DNA of 64,000 nucleotides from Hemicordylus capensis. Lineage: Eukaryota; Chordata; Lepidosauria; Squamata; Cordylidae. The notes beneath the pieces are model-generated. The model made no database searches and had not been told where the DNA came from. It saw only the letters and a program-made list of their open reading frames with translations. Each line of letters begins with the position of its first letter. The first letter of the stretch is position 1. The stretch is taken from contig NC_069662.1 of assembly GCF_027244095.1 (NCBI RefSeq), forward strand, positions 15,712,501 through 15,776,500. Direction: 5' to 3'. Both the position numbers and the translations under genes were made by a program. This document shows, piece by piece, positions 11,501 to 20,589 of this stretch.

Positions 11501-14500
11501 AGCTTTAATACATCAAAATACATCATGGAGAACCAAGGCCCGCAAGGCTCTCTTAAGACCAATCCTGGTCTGCTTCAGTTAGTTCAAAATGCAGCAGCCA
11601 TACTGGTCTCTGGGGTAACCCGGAGAGACCATATTATGCCTGTCTTAAAACAGTTGTACTGGCTGCCGATACGTTTCCAGGCGAAATACATAGTGCTGGT
11701 TATTACCTTTAAAGCTCTGAATGGCTTGGGTCCGGGCTACCTGAGAGAGCGCCTTCTTTGGTATGATCCCCATCGCTTGTTGAGGTCAACTGGAGAGGTC
11801 CGTCTCCAGTTACCACCGGTACATCTGATGGCGACTCGGAACCAGGCCTTTTCTGTAGCTGCTCCTGGCCTGTGGAATGCACTCCTGGCAGATATCCACA
11901 GTTTAGGCTCGCTGTCGGCCTTTAAGAGAGCCCTAAAAACTTATTTGTTTGGCCTGGTCTTCCAAGGTTTGTAAAGTATTTTTAAAATTGGTTTTAAATG
12001 GTTTTAATTATTTTTATATTGTTTTTAGCAGTGTGTTTTGAATTGTATGTTTTTATGTCTTTTTAAAGTTGGAAGGTCTTTTAAAAGTTGTTTTATACTA
12101 CCCAGAGCCTTTGGATGGGGCGATAAACAAACAAACAAACAAGCTCAAGCAACAAATAAGTGACAGGCAATAGTTTAAAAAGCAGAATTAGTTGTGCAGA
12201 TCGGACTCTTTGGCAGAAAAAAGAACTGGCAAAAATCACCCGAAACTAAGAAGAAAATGATGCATATACAAATATACCATGTAACAGAAAAGTGGCTTGG
12301 ACATGTAGATAATCAGAAAATAGCTAAATGCACAATAAGATACAAAGAGAGGTAGTGGACACCCCAAGGTCAAAGTTGGATTCTAACCCAGAGACTTTAA
12401 AATTCTGAGGAACCCAGGAGTTCTTCAGTGTTTTTAGCATGGGTGGATATGCCTCCCTGGAAGAGAGGTTGCCCACTATTTGTCAACTACTGAGGTATGT
12501 TGGCTGTGTTTTAGGGCACTACTAGTACATGGGAGGTGATGGTGGAACTGAACAAGCTTTGTAAGTGCCCCATATGAATTGATCATTTTTCTTAGAAAGA
12601 ACATTCCAGAATCTTCTGCAACTCACAGGGGTTCCTCAGCACACAACTGATTATAGAAAACAGAACTTGAAGGAAGTAAGTTTTGAAAACTAGTGCTCCA
12701 AGGAATATAAATGAAGAGTGTAGTTCTCACCTGTATATTTCAAGGCTTCTTTGTGAATCCCAAGCCATTTCTGGCATGATTTCTCCTGCAAGATTCTATA
12801 GCAAAGAAACAATCATTAGCATGGATGCCATTCCCATCCCATCAAAACAACAACAACAAGAACAACAACAACAACCCAATAAAAATAGGGTCTTGTGTAC
12901 TTGTTACATCCCTATTCCCACTCCGAGGATCAGTGCCTGAACTCCACTCCAAATAAACATTGTTGAAGGCTTTTGTACACCTGATATATTCATTTGCTTT
13001 GTAGATTACATTTAATTATTCCTTTACTCCTGCACTGACTGCTGAAGCATGATGGGTTAGTAAACTGTCCAAAACAATTTCCTTTCCGATCCAGTGTGGT
13101 TGCACATACCCCAGCGCCTGACTGAAATATACAAAGAGCTGTTTTAACTAAGTTGTATGCTGAACTAAGTTCAGCAAGGAAGGTTCTAACTATGGAAAAC
13201 ATGTAAATGCAACTCAGGTTTGTAAAGGGGTTGGTTATTCCTCAGAGGGATATTTACCCATAGAACCGCTGGTAGACATGCTTGAGAAGAATGAGACCTT
13301 ATTCTATTAAAAACCTAGGAAAGATCTCGTGTGGTCAGCCTCTGTGCTATTTTCTCACACAACACCAAAGGAACAGGCTCTGGTCTATGCATCTGTGGAC
13401 ACCAAGCAAGCTTCACTGTATTATGTCAGCATTTTGTGGTCTCTGTGACCCCTTGCACAGTCAGAAGTGCATAGTATCTCAATTCTTCATGTATGTTGTT
13501 GGGGTTGTCGACACCCCAATATCCATATTAGTAAAAAAGTGCACTTAGATACTGTTACAGGGTGGTGGTGGATGGATGGAACACCACAAGGCACTTAATC
13601 TCCTTAAAGTTGTTCCTGACCTGGAGAATGGAGTTGCAGAACAATGAACACAAAATTTTTCAGATCTGCCATGTGATCAGTAATGATAAGAACATAAGAA
13701 CTTAGGAACATAGGAAGCTGCCATATACCGAGTCAGACCATTGGTCTATCTAGCTCAGTATTGTCTTCACAGAGTGGCAGCGCCATCTCCAAGGTTGCAG
13801 GCAGGAATCTCTCTCAGCCCTATCTTGGAGAAGCCAGGGTGGGAACTTGAAACCTTCTGCTCTCCCTAGAGTGGCTCCATCCCCTGAGGGGAATATCTTA
13901 CAGTGCTCAGACTTCTAGTCTCCCTTTCATATGCAACCAGGGTGGACCCTGCTTAACTAAGGGGACAAGTCATGCTTGCGACCACAAGACCAGCTCTCCT
14001 CCAACATAAGAACAGCCTTACTGGATCAGGCCCAAGGCCCATCTAGTCAGGCATCCTATTTCACACAGTGGCCCACCAGATGCCACTGGGAGCCTACAGG
14101 CAAGAGTTGAGGGCATGCCCTCTCTCTTGCTGTTACTCCCCTGCAACTGGTACTCAGAGGCACCCTGCCTCTGAGGCTGGAGGTGGCCTATAACTCTCCA
14201 ACTAGTAGCCGTTGATAGACCTCTCCTCCATGAAGTCATCCAAACCCCACTTAAAGCCATCCAAACTAATAGCCAGCACCACATCTGGTGGCAGAGAATT
14301 CTACAAGTTGATTATGCATTGTGTGAATAAGTACTTCTGTTTGTTGGTCCTAAATTTCTTGGCAATCGATTTCATGGGATGATCCCTGGTTCTAGTGCTA
14401 TGTGAGAGGGAGAAGAATTTCTCTCTATCCACTTTCTCTACACCATGCATGATTTTATAGACCTCTATCATGTCTCCCTGCAGTCGTTTTCAGTTTAGTT

Positions 14501-17500
14501 TTTCTAAAGTTTAGTCTAACTAACTAAACTTTAGTTTAGTTTTTCTAAACTAAAAAGCCCCAGGTGTTGTAGCCTTGCCTCATAAGAAAGCAAGGCCCCG
14601 ATCACCTTGGTTGCCCTCTTCTGCACCTTTTCCAGTTCTACAAGTGAGCACAATTTGTGACATTACAGAACATCATTTCTGATCACATGGCACATCTGTT
14701 AAGGCATCATGCTTAGGAGCTTAACTCTGGTCTTAAAAACTGGCAGTTTTTAAAAGCTATCTAATTGTTTTTGACTGGTCTTGTATGTGAGGGTTACTAA
14801 TCTTCAGTTTCTTGTAAAAAGAGGTCCCGCCCCCCACCTCAATTTTCTCGTGCCATATCTTTTGTGACTATTCAGGAGCCATGAAGGTCCTCCCCTGCCA
14901 CACACACATACATCATTGTGTACTTCACAACTGAAGGCATGCACATTACTCTTGAGGGGTTTTTAATCAGCTGAAGTTAATCAGATGATGTTTTTTCCAT
15001 TTGGGGGGCACAGTAACAGGGAAGGCATGAACAAATATCAAGGACAAGATGGCCTCAGAACATGTGCAAAGACTTCTTAACAGAAGAAGCAGCATGCATA
15101 CCATCAAGTCTGCCCCAAGGCCCAAAACAAGAGAGGTTCCATAACATTGACCCTGAAATTACCTAGCTGCATCCCTGGTCATACTAGCAAGATTAACTAT
15201 GCATATGCCACAGCCACATTGCTATCAGAAGGGTTGCCAGGTGGCCATTGCCAGGGCTCAGGAAATCCACTAGTCTGTGATGAGTGAAAAGTGATGCCTG
15301 ATGAGTAATGTACCAACATAGCTTGAGGAACCATCTGATGCGCAAAATATTTTGCCTGGCTGGTGAACTGAGCCAACATTTTTTGATCCCTGGCCACTGC
15401 AGTGATATCCTCGCAACTCACACATCACAAAAAGGATCCAGAAAGTAAATGAACAGCACACAAGAAAGGGGGTGCCCAAGAATGCTCTTGCCTGGGGCGC
15501 CATTTGATCTAGGACTGGCCCTGCCTGAGAATCCTCCTCCCAGCTGACCAGCAGCGGGAAGGCAGTTCTCTGAGACAGCTGGGCTGTAGACCAGGTATAG
15601 GAAGAACTCCCTTGGGAAATCCCAAATCCTTGGACTGAGGGGCAGGGGCAGGTCTCCCATGAGGCCCTGCTGGCTGATGGCCTCGAGTGGAGAATGAGTC
15701 ATGGGGCAGCGAGTGAAGGTAACCCTCTCACAAAGGAATCACCGGACTTGCCCACTGCCATTGAGTTTCTGCTTACACCACCCATCTTTGGACTCTTTCC
15801 TCCTCAAAGGTCCCCACCCCAGACCTCACCAACCCCATGCCACTCACTCTTCCCCCTCGCCAGCCTCACCTTCTGTGCACACCCTGGCCTCTGCTGCTGG
15901 CAGCTACAGGCCTCCCAGGCAGGCAGTGTGCATCCAGCTTCGCCCACCAGCCTCTCCTCAAAGTCATCACTATGGCTGCTCCAGCACCAGCTCGCTTGCT
16001 CTCCTGCTCTCTCTTCAAGCACCAAGCTTGCCTGCTCGGTCTCCTCCCAAAATGGCAATAAAGCATAAGCTACTAGTGCTGGAGCAGTGGTGAAAGGCAA
16101 ATGGGCAAAGCTTAGATGGAGGCTGCCTGCCAGGCTGACCTGCATCTGCAAGCATCAGGCCAGGGGGTAGAGCATGTGAGGGGGTAAAGGGGTGTAATTG
16201 GGGCAGGTTAGGGGGTGATGTGGTGTCAGCACCAGTGAGGGGGCATGGCAGTGTCATTACCACACTCCAGGGAGCAGGGCTAATGGGGCTTGGCAGGGTG
16301 GTATGTTGCCTTTACCTCCAGTGAAAAAAGGCAAGAAGCTGAGAGGAGAGCTGGTCTTGTGGTAGCAAGCATGACATGTCCCCTTAGCTAAGCAGGGTCT
16401 GACCTGCTTGCATTTGAATGGGAGACTACATGCATGAGCACTGTAAGATATTCCCCCTCAGGGGATGGAGCCACTCCGGGAAGTACATCTAGGTTCCAAG
16501 TTCTCTCTCTGGCATCTCCAAGATAGCGTTGTCTGCAACCTTGGAGAAGCCGCTGCCAGTCTGTGTAGGCAATACTGAGCTAGATAGACCAATGGTCTGA
16601 CTCAATATATGGCAGCTTCCTATGTTCATGACCCTGGTGAGGGAAGGTTGCTCACCAGTATGAGCACCCTGTAGGAATACAGATGAATACGAGACTGGTT
16701 TAAGAAGCTGCACGAAGAAGGTCCTCAAAAGCATCCACATGGACCTCACTGCTTTGGATGGATAATGCAAACAGGGAGGAGTGCAGCCTCTTACCTCCTC
16801 AGGGGGACATCGGTCACAAAATCTAATCTCCCAAGGGTCTTCTTCAGGGATCTCTGTCTTATCGATATCTTCTTCCTCTGCAAACAGGGAGACACAGTTG
16901 AACATTCAACATATTCTTTTTGTGGCAGGATTTGAGTCATTATTAGTTATATTTAATCAATGATCCCCTGTCCCTTCATTATTTAGGTTTAAAGTGAGCC
17001 TTAGGAACATAGGAACACAGGAAACTGCCATATACTGAGTCAGAGCATTGGTCTATCTAGCTCAGTATTGTCTACTGCACAGACTGGCAGTGGCTTCTCC
17101 AAGGTTGCAGGCAGGAATCTCTCTCAGCCCTATCTTGGAGAAGCCAGGAAGGGAACTTGGAACCTTCTGCTCTTCCCAGAGCGGCTTCATCCCCTGAGGG
17201 GAATATCTTGCAGTGTTCACACAGATGATCTCAATAGCCTTGTTGGCTATTGAGATCATCTGGGGAGGTCTGTCTGCAGTTGCCATCAGCTCATCTTTTG
17301 GCAACTCAGGGCTGGCCTTCTCCATCACTGCCTCTGCGCTTCTGTTGAGATAAGATTTCCTCATGTTGAGATAAGATCTTCTCCATTCATTCACCCAGGC
17401 CTTTAATTAGATTAACAGAATTTAACAATGCTTTACATTGTTTTAATGTTTGATCTTTGTTTTAAATTATGGTGTTTTATTGTAAACTGCCCAGAGACGT

Positions 17501-19493
17501 GAGTTTTGAGTGGTATATAAATATGTTAAACAAATAAACAAACACAAACACACCAAGTTTTAAAATCTGAGGGAGCTCTGAAGAATGGACAGTCAGAAAA
17601 CTATACCTAGCATAATCCCAGTTATCAGCTAGACCACAGGCAGTCCCTTAAGTATTCCTAAACAGTTTCTAAATTGCTTTCCTTTTATTTAGGGCTGCCA
17701 TTTGGAAAAATGGACAGGTGTGCTGTACTTTCAAGAGGAAGAATAAGAAATTTCAGCAGAGGCAGCTTGTGATGTGGGTGTGGGGGGTGGGGGAAGCTTG
17801 CCTGTTGAAATTTTTTTCTTCTGTGTACCTCTTAAAATGTACAGGAGACCTGTCCTCTTTTCCGTTTGCCAGCCCTACTTTTATTAATGCAGTTTTATGT
17901 ATAAAGTCTGATTTACCTCAAAAAATAATCCTGGTTTCCTATTGTGGTAGTTAGGGATGTGCACCAAGGTTCATGCACACATTTGGAGCCAAACCGATTT
18001 GGTGCTCTAAGGCGCTGCAGGGGTGGGAAGGGAACAGCAAGTGGCACCTTTAAAATGGAGTATAGCAGGTCCTTACCTGCTCTCAGCCACTCCATGCAGT
18101 TTCCTGCTGTGATGGTGCTCCGCCCAACAGCCAGGGCTGGTGCTACCATTAGGTCAACTAGGCAGCCGTCTAGGGCACAGAGTGCAGACCTCAGAGGGGC
18201 GCAGAGTGTAGAGTGTCAATGTGTTTGCCTAGGGCGCAAAACAGTCTGGCACCGGCCCTGCCAACAGCCCAAGCACACACATGGCCTCCTCTATCGAGCC
18301 CAGCATCTACTCTGATTGGCAGTAGTTTCCTCAAGGTCTCAGGAAGCAGCGAAAGGTCTTTCCCATCTCTGCTGCACAGAACTGCTGTGGGGAACTGAAC
18401 CCGGGACCTTCTGCAGGCAGCCCCTGTGCTCTGCCACTGAGCAAAGGCCCTTTCTCACTGTGCTCTTTTATGAAATAATATATCAGATCTGTTCTTGAGC
18501 ATAGCTCAAAACACAATTGGTTCACCATATACCTTTGATTGATTGATGAAGTGTCATGTTGGGGTTGAGTTCTGGCCACCACCACCAGTCGCTACCTTGA
18601 CCAGACACAAGTGTTCCTGGCTTACTTGTCCCTGTGGGAGACAGAGTGGAGAATTAGAAGAGTGCCTTGCAGTGTGAAATGAAGCTCAGAACTCTGCCTG
18701 CACATCAATTCTCCATATGATACTTGCTTGGATTATCTCCATTCTCACCTATCAAAAGTAAAACTTTGAATACACACTAATTGTATTTATTTTGAATTTT
18801 TATATTTTACTATAGCTTGGGGGGGGGGCGGGCGCTCAACAGAATGTTGCATCAGGGCGCCAGATCCCCCAGAGCCGGCCCTGCTCCGTTTCAGCCAGTG
18901 CTGGCTTCCCAGCCTGGCCGGAACGTGTCTTCCTGCTTTTACAAACACAGAGAGAGGCGGCGCTTTTGGCCGCGCTCCGAACGCGGCACCGACCGAGCTT
19001 AACATGCCAGGAAGGACGTCTTTTCACAAAAGAGGGAAACGGGCTTCAAAATGTGGGGAAAGCCCTTGGTTACAAACCGTGAGGGCTAGATCGGACGTGC
19101 CAGGCAGATTCATGGTTTCTCCCACTGCAAAAGTCCTGGGAACCCAACCTCCGAACGACCCGGATCAGCCTGTTTGCCTCCTCCCCCGAGTTCTGGCGCT
19201 CCGCTTGCCTCCGCCTTACCCTTCCCGGTGAGAGCGAGGAGTTTCTTGGCCTCCGCCTTGCAGTTGATCTCGTTCAGCAGCTGAACAGTCACCTCCACGG
19301 AGTAATCCTCGGTGTAATAGTTAACCAGCAGATCACTGAGCGCTAAGACACCCGTCTCCAGGCTCCCTCTGGGGATGTTCCCGTGGCCCTTCCTGACCGA
19401 GGTCCTGTTCAGCTTGAATTTGAACCTCCGCAGCTGGTCTTCCGTCAGGTCCTCCAGGACGTCCTCCAAGTGGTCGCGGACCGTGGTCCCCAT
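1699..19493 (-). CDS. Gene A: PYD-FIIND-CARD protein (NLRP1/CARD8-like, lacking NACHT-LRR), ten exons
   Basis: Ten minus-strand exons (19220-19493, 18596-18631, 16795-16877, 12731-12795, 8154-8377, 6377-6630, 4096-4224, 3606-3747, 2338-2397, 1699-1991) are each bounded by AG and GT, have compatible phases, and sum to 1560 bases (519 residues plus stop). The order is pyrin domain (about 1-91), acidic linker (92-131), FIIND ZU5 half (about 145-264), FIIND UPA half (265-402), ASC-like linker (403-422) and CARD (about 434-519). In NLRP1 and CARD8 the FIIND cuts itself at F|S, and proteasomal removal of the N-terminal part frees UPA-CARD, which activates caspase-1. Here F264|S265 and the matching His238 are present with the same 27-residue spacing as human NLRP1. 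No NACHT or LRR reading frame lies between the PYD and FIIND exons, which makes the architecture unusual. The weakest points are the 36-base exon 2 and the exon 8 donor. NLRP1-like is the safest family name; I assign no symbol. Confidence 0.82.
2338..2397 (-). CDS. Gene A exon 9: ASC-type linker exon
   Basis: Sixty bases lie between TTCCATTCCAG and GAAATG|GTGAGC, in phase 1 at both ends. The peptide is Ser/Pro/Thr-rich (SSFPTPLPSTNITSGRN). Near-identical linker exons recur at 23068-23121 and 34137-34196 in gene B, and a decayed one near 48.4 kb. The human ASC gene likewise places a short Pro/Ala-rich linker exon between PYD and CARD exons. Confidence 0.8.
2704..2830. mobile_element. Short palindromic hAT-like MITE
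   Basis: The left end 'gctctcaaccttgggtc' and right end 'gacccatggttgagagc' are inverted copies, and the inner parts (ggactacagctcc / gggagttgtagtc) also pair, so the element folds on itself. It is the same type as the better preserved copy at 41163-41299. Confidence 0.6.
2834..3030. mobile_element. hAT-like MITE with GGGGYGTAACTA ends
   Basis: The left end ggggtgtaactag and right end tagttacgcccc are inverted repeats of the 'caggggcgtaac' terminus seen at 23769-24216. The interior is a short CA-rich sequence. Confidence 0.5.
3606..3747 (-). CDS. Gene A exon 8: end of UPA
   Basis: Starting after CCTGCAG, the exon encodes EHTFEYLDSDMDQQYFEVY and then EKDTNEQVWEANVRQG, matching the last UPA strands of NLRP1 (DETLVWEALVKPG). 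The donor that keeps phase 1 is ACAAG|GTGCTT, which is not a strong consensus. A donor at CCT|GTGAAT nearby would put the following linker out of frame. The exon itself is secure; its 3' boundary is less so. Confidence 0.78.
4096..4224 (-). CDS. Gene A exon 7: UPA middle
   Basis: The acceptor CTTTTCCAG and donor CCCAGG|GTGAGA bound 129 bases, exactly 43 codons, in phase 0 at both ends. The peptide DVDNYERKCKSWKVEKPPG followed by a SSSDIEVSPR end corresponds in position to the UPA part of NLRP1 that contains VRINKPPPLTPL and LEILPKEL. Similarity is moderate but position and phase fit well. Confidence 0.8.
4260..5030 (+). mobile_element. L2-clade LINE 3' fragment
   Basis: The plus strand encodes degraded pieces resembling the end of L2 reverse transcriptase ORF2 (QNRASRILTG, then YQLHWLPIHSWAQF). 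This is followed by an AT-rich 3' tail with 'gggagctgcccagagaac'. It lies in the intron between gene A exons 7 and 6 and is old. Confidence 0.6.
5040..6240. other. Intron sequence without recognised elements
   Basis: Between the L2 tail and gene A exon 6 I see no open frame with family resemblance and no clear repeat. Only poly-A and poly-T tracts and simple AT-rich sequence stand out. Confidence 0.5.
6377..6630 (-). CDS. Gene A exon 6: FIIND self-cleavage site and start of UPA
   Basis: The exon encodes VQIAHFVEEGMSLEKP, then HVVLKNPTFSLRG, then LHLYLLPNDRSLRK. In human NLRP1 the matching block holds His1186 and the F1212|S1213 cut; here the corresponding residues are His238 and F264|S265 with identical spacing. 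The donor AGGAAG|GTAACT closes in phase 0. The site therefore looks competent for autoproteolysis, by inference from the family. Confidence 0.92.
6900..8150. other. Intron between gene A exons 6 and 5
   Basis: A short AT-rich (taaa)n tail at 6930-6970 follows a 'tttgggtggtataaaaatatg' type retroposon end. The stretch 7130-7700 is GC-richer and open in several frames, but none resembles a known family and no splice-bounded exon was needed to complete gene A. Confidence 0.4.
8154..8377 (-). CDS. Gene A exon 5: FIIND ZU5 core
   Basis: The exon encodes CPEAGSF, then EVREAVTITYW, then AGPLFNIQAEPG and AVAAVHLPHFLCL. These match, in order, the ZU5 strand motifs of NLRP1 and CARD8, including the near-invariant AVxAVHLPHF block. 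The acceptor is TTGCATTCAG and the donor CTTGCAG|GTACGG. It runs from phase 2 to phase 1. Confidence 0.9.
8496..8560. repeat. (AC)n microsatellite
   Basis: About 33 uninterrupted AC dinucleotides lie upstream (in the gene sense) of gene A exon 5. Confidence 0.95.
8563..9000. mobile_element. MITE-like element of the 'gaggctgttctcac' family
   Basis: It begins 'gctgaggctgttctcacaag' and ends near 'gtgtgaatgtcacac'. Related elements with similar ends lie at 27170-27640 and 31376-31857, and one end alone near 28150. The interior has paired segments (aagctcttaggcgagg / cagtcaatgcac) shared with 27.3 kb. The class is uncertain. Confidence 0.45.
10028..10650. repeat. GC-rich low-complexity/minisatellite block
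   Basis: Variants of 'ccagccgcctcctcccgcc' are repeated irregularly over about 620 bases, sharply bounded by AT-rich DNA on both sides. Long open frames in several readings are by-products of the biased composition. Confidence 0.7.
11085..11550 (-). mobile_element. hAT transposase C-terminal fragment
   Basis: The minus strand reads SVTQVQCERTFSKLKIIKTR, then SEENLESYMLLSIEKELL and an end IDRFAQSSSELKQLLLI before a stop. This is the hAT dimerisation region (CERxFSKLKxIKxxLR...LxxLSIE). An upstream part (ILASNRLHDKAYGMIT) is in another frame, so at least one frameshift separates them. An L2 fragment is joined at its 5' side, so the element is a dead remnant. Confidence 0.8.
11560..12145 (+). 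mobile_element. L2-clade LINE 3' end
   Basis: An open frame encodes the end of ORF2: QLVQNAAAILVSG, RDHIMPVLKQLYWLPIRFQ, then YLRERLLWYDPH and SAFKRALKTYLFGL. It is followed by a 3' tail and (acaaa)n. The frame is uninterrupted for about 140 codons, so this copy is younger than the one at 4.3-5.0 kb. The same family fills 53125-54560. Confidence 0.85.
12150..12730. other. Intron sequence, nothing recognised
   Basis: Between the L2 copy and gene A exon 4 I see no repeat or exon that I can support. Confidence 0.4.
12731..12795 (-). CDS. Gene A exon 4: start of FIIND
   Basis: The acceptor GCTATAG and donor TACAG|GTGAGA enclose 65 bases running from phase 0 to phase 2. The encoded end, SLEIYR, joins the next exon as EIYRIHCPEAGSF, which lines up with the LYRVHFPVAGSY segment of human NLRP1 FIIND. 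That join across the splice is the main evidence for this exon. A closer alternative acceptor 10 bases inside would break the phase. Confidence 0.78.
12880..13560. repeat. Duplicated intron segment, copy 1
   Basis: This sequence, just upstream (gene sense) of gene A exon 4, occurs again at 56535-56740, 57740-57930 and 63764-64000, where two insertions split it. Shared runs include 'gggtcttgtgtacttgttac', 'actaagttgt' and 'gaacaggctctggtctatgc'. Copy 1 shows the uninterrupted state. Confidence 0.8.
13703..14002 (-). mobile_element. 5S-headed SINE, near full length
   Basis: On the minus strand the head contains 'tagttaagcagggtccaccc'-type sequence and a 'gggagacta' motif like the 5S rRNA internal promoter. 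The body continues through 'ggaatctctctcagccc' and ends 'cttcctatgttc'. Other copies lie at 16347-16627 (plus), 17001-17221 and 50955-51248 (minus). Confidence 0.7.
14003..14650 (-). mobile_element. CR1-clade LINE 3' region
   Basis: It shares the end 'caggtgttgtagcctt' ... 'ttggttgccctcttctgcacctt' with 25715-25800, where it runs into CR1 reverse transcriptase code. The rest matches 37385-37745. A local expansion of 'tttagtttttctaaa' motifs at 14490-14560 is private to this copy. Confidence 0.65.
14650..16340. other. Intron between gene A exons 4 and 3, mostly unassigned
   Basis: At 15490-15530 there is an end ('gactggccctgc') of a dispersed family also seen at 18130-18262. The stretch 15700-16300 is GC-rich and open in several frames, but no reading resembles a known protein. 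No exon is needed here by gene A's phases. Confidence 0.4.
16347..16627 (+). mobile_element. 5S-headed SINE, full length
   Basis: It starts 'agagctggtcttgtggtagc', has 'cttagctaagcagggtctg' and 'gaatgggagacta' resembling the 5S rRNA gene promoter region, and ends 'ggcagcttcctatgttc'. It lies 170 bases from gene A exon 3. Confidence 0.75.
16795..16877 (-). CDS. Gene A exon 3: acidic linker before FIIND
   Basis: The acceptor TTTGCAG and donor GAGGAG|GTAAGA bound 83 bases. In phase 1 they encode an acidic segment with the core EEDPWEIRFCDRCPPEE, ending in phase 0. It sits between a 5S-headed SINE copy on each side. No known domain is recognised; its acidic, Trp- and Cys-containing make-up may be a conserved linker just before the FIIND. 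Confidence 0.7.
17001..17221 (-). mobile_element. 5S-headed SINE, 5'-truncated
   Basis: It has the same body as the neighbouring copies, from 'ttaggaacataggaacac' to 'gggaatatcttgcagtgtt', with the 5S-like head missing. Confidence 0.7.
17951..18290. repeat. Pieces of two dispersed elements
   Basis: 'tagggatgtgcac' at 17951 is the terminus of the hAT-type family found complete at 28956-29810. At 18130-18262 an element with paired ends 'agggctggtgctacc' and 'ctggcaccggccct' is a separate family, part of which also occurs near 15.5 kb and 41.33 kb. Confidence 0.5.
18313..18452 (-). mobile_element. tRNA-headed SINE fragment
   Basis: On the minus strand, 'gctcagtggcagagc' is a good tRNA box A and 'ggtcccgggttcagttcc' a good box B, so the head is tRNA-derived. 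The following body is shared in outline with the 5S-headed SINEs. It is not a functional tRNA gene. Confidence 0.65.
18596..18631 (-). CDS. Gene A exon 2 (candidate): 36-base linker microexon
   Basis: A pyrimidine-rich acceptor ending CCCACAG and a donor CAAG|GTAGCG enclose exactly 36 bases. Read in phase 1 it gives TSKPGTLVSGQ with no stop and returns to phase 1, so it can be included or skipped without changing the frame. The call rests on splice signals and phase only; no family resemblance supports it. Confidence 0.45.
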
Positions 19494-19545
19494 CGCCTCG
19501 CTTCACCGCGCCAGCCGCAAAGCTCCTTGCGGGAGAGGTGTCGTA
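18815..19545. promoter_or_regulatory. CpG-rich stretch at the 5' end of gene A
   Basis: CpG dinucleotides are frequent here and scarce in the flanks. The stretch covers exon 1 and the start of intron 1, consistent with a CpG-island promoter. No TATA box is evident in the 200 bases before the ATG. Confidence 0.55.
19220..19493 (-). CDS. Gene A exon 1: pyrin domain
   Basis: The ATG at 19491-19493 opens a death-fold PYD that starts MGTTVRDHLEDVLEDL and includes a basic stretch and the IPRG motif typical of ASC-type pyrin domains. It reads open for 91 codons to a donor AAGG|GTAAGG, leaving phase 1. The frame continues past this donor into glycine-rich sequence, which I take as intron read-through. 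PYDs join other PYDs in inflammasome filaments. The exon lies in a CpG-rich stretch, consistent with a promoter nearby. Confidence 0.88.
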
Positions 19546-19724
19546 TCACTTTGTCATATCCATCAACGAGTGGTACACTGTAGGGTTTTCTGATAGGCTA
19601 GTGGTGTGTTATTCTCCCCTACACCATCAGATTTCAGTACTTCCTCCTCCTCTTTCCTGATAAACTTCCGTGTTGTTGCTCATGCTCAGTCTCCCTGTTT
19701 GTAACCACTAGCACTCTCTTTGCC

Positions 19725-20560
19725 CATGCATCTTTCAAAAAAATAAAAATTATACAGCATTGTTAAAAATTACATGTTTACAAAACAGTGTTGTTAAAAA
19801 TTACATGTTTACAAATAATGTATAAAATGTTGTGTCTTGGCCTTTTTGAGAAATGTAATGCTTGCCCATGCATCTTTAAAAAAATGATGTTAGAGATAGT
19901 AAGAAACTTGGTTATTGAATTAAAAATTATACAACATTGTTAAAAATTACATGTTTACAAATAATGTATAAAATGTTGTGTCTTGGCCTTTTTGAGAAAT
20001 GTAATGCATCTTTGAAAAAAATGTTTACAATACAACATTGTTAAAAATTACATGTTTACAAATAATGTATAAAATGTTGTGTCTTGGCCTTTTTGAGAAA
20101 TGTAATGCTTGCCCGTGCATCTTTTTAAAAAATGATGTTAGAGATAGTAAGAAACTTGGTTATTGAATTAAAAATTATACAACTTTTAAAAATTACATGT
20201 TTACAAATAATGTATAAAATGTTGTCTCTTGGCCTTTTTGAGAAATGTTATGCATCTTTGAAAAAAATGATTTTAGAGATTGTTAAAAACTATATTTAAG
20301 ATGTTTGAATTTTTCTTTGTTTGAAAGGTTTGGTTCTCAGATTAAGAATTGTACAACATTGTTAAAAATTATGTTTCAGATGTTTGAAAGGTATTTTTCT
20401 GAACAATGTCATTTATTATATTTAATGCATTATAACGGTTTGGTTATCAAATTAAAAATCATACAACGTTGATAAAAATTTTGATTCAGATTTTTGAAAG
20501 TTTTTTTCTGAACGATGTCATTTATTATCTTTAAAACATTAAAAAAATGGTGCTTTGGGA
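19725..20560. repeat. AT-rich tandem array, units of about 110-145 bases
   Basis: The motif 'aaaattacatgtttacaaat' followed by 'gtcttggcctttttgagaaa' and 'catctttaaaaaaatgatg' repeats about five times, with the last units decayed. The array begins about 230 bases upstream of the gene A start codon. Confidence 0.85.
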
Positions 20561-20589
20561 ACAGGTGTTGAGTAATCTGGGCAGGGCCT

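Noticed and set aside
12731-12785. Exon 4 with the closer acceptor CTTGCAG (55 bases)
   Set aside because: It would enter exon 5 out of frame; the 65-base form restores the FIIND reading.
15694-16263. Overlapping open frames of 80-138 codons on both strands
   Set aside because: GC-rich intron; no family resemblance, and gene A phases need no exon here.
16347-16440. 5S rRNA gene
   Set aside because: Only part of the 5S internal promoter region is similar; it is the head of a SINE.
12800-16790. A missing NACHT or LRR exon in gene A
   Set aside because: No long frame with Walker motifs or LRR repeats is visible in any intron, and the phases close without one.
18313-18452. tRNA gene
   Set aside because: Box A and box B are present, but no cloverleaf is kept and the sequence runs into a SINE body.
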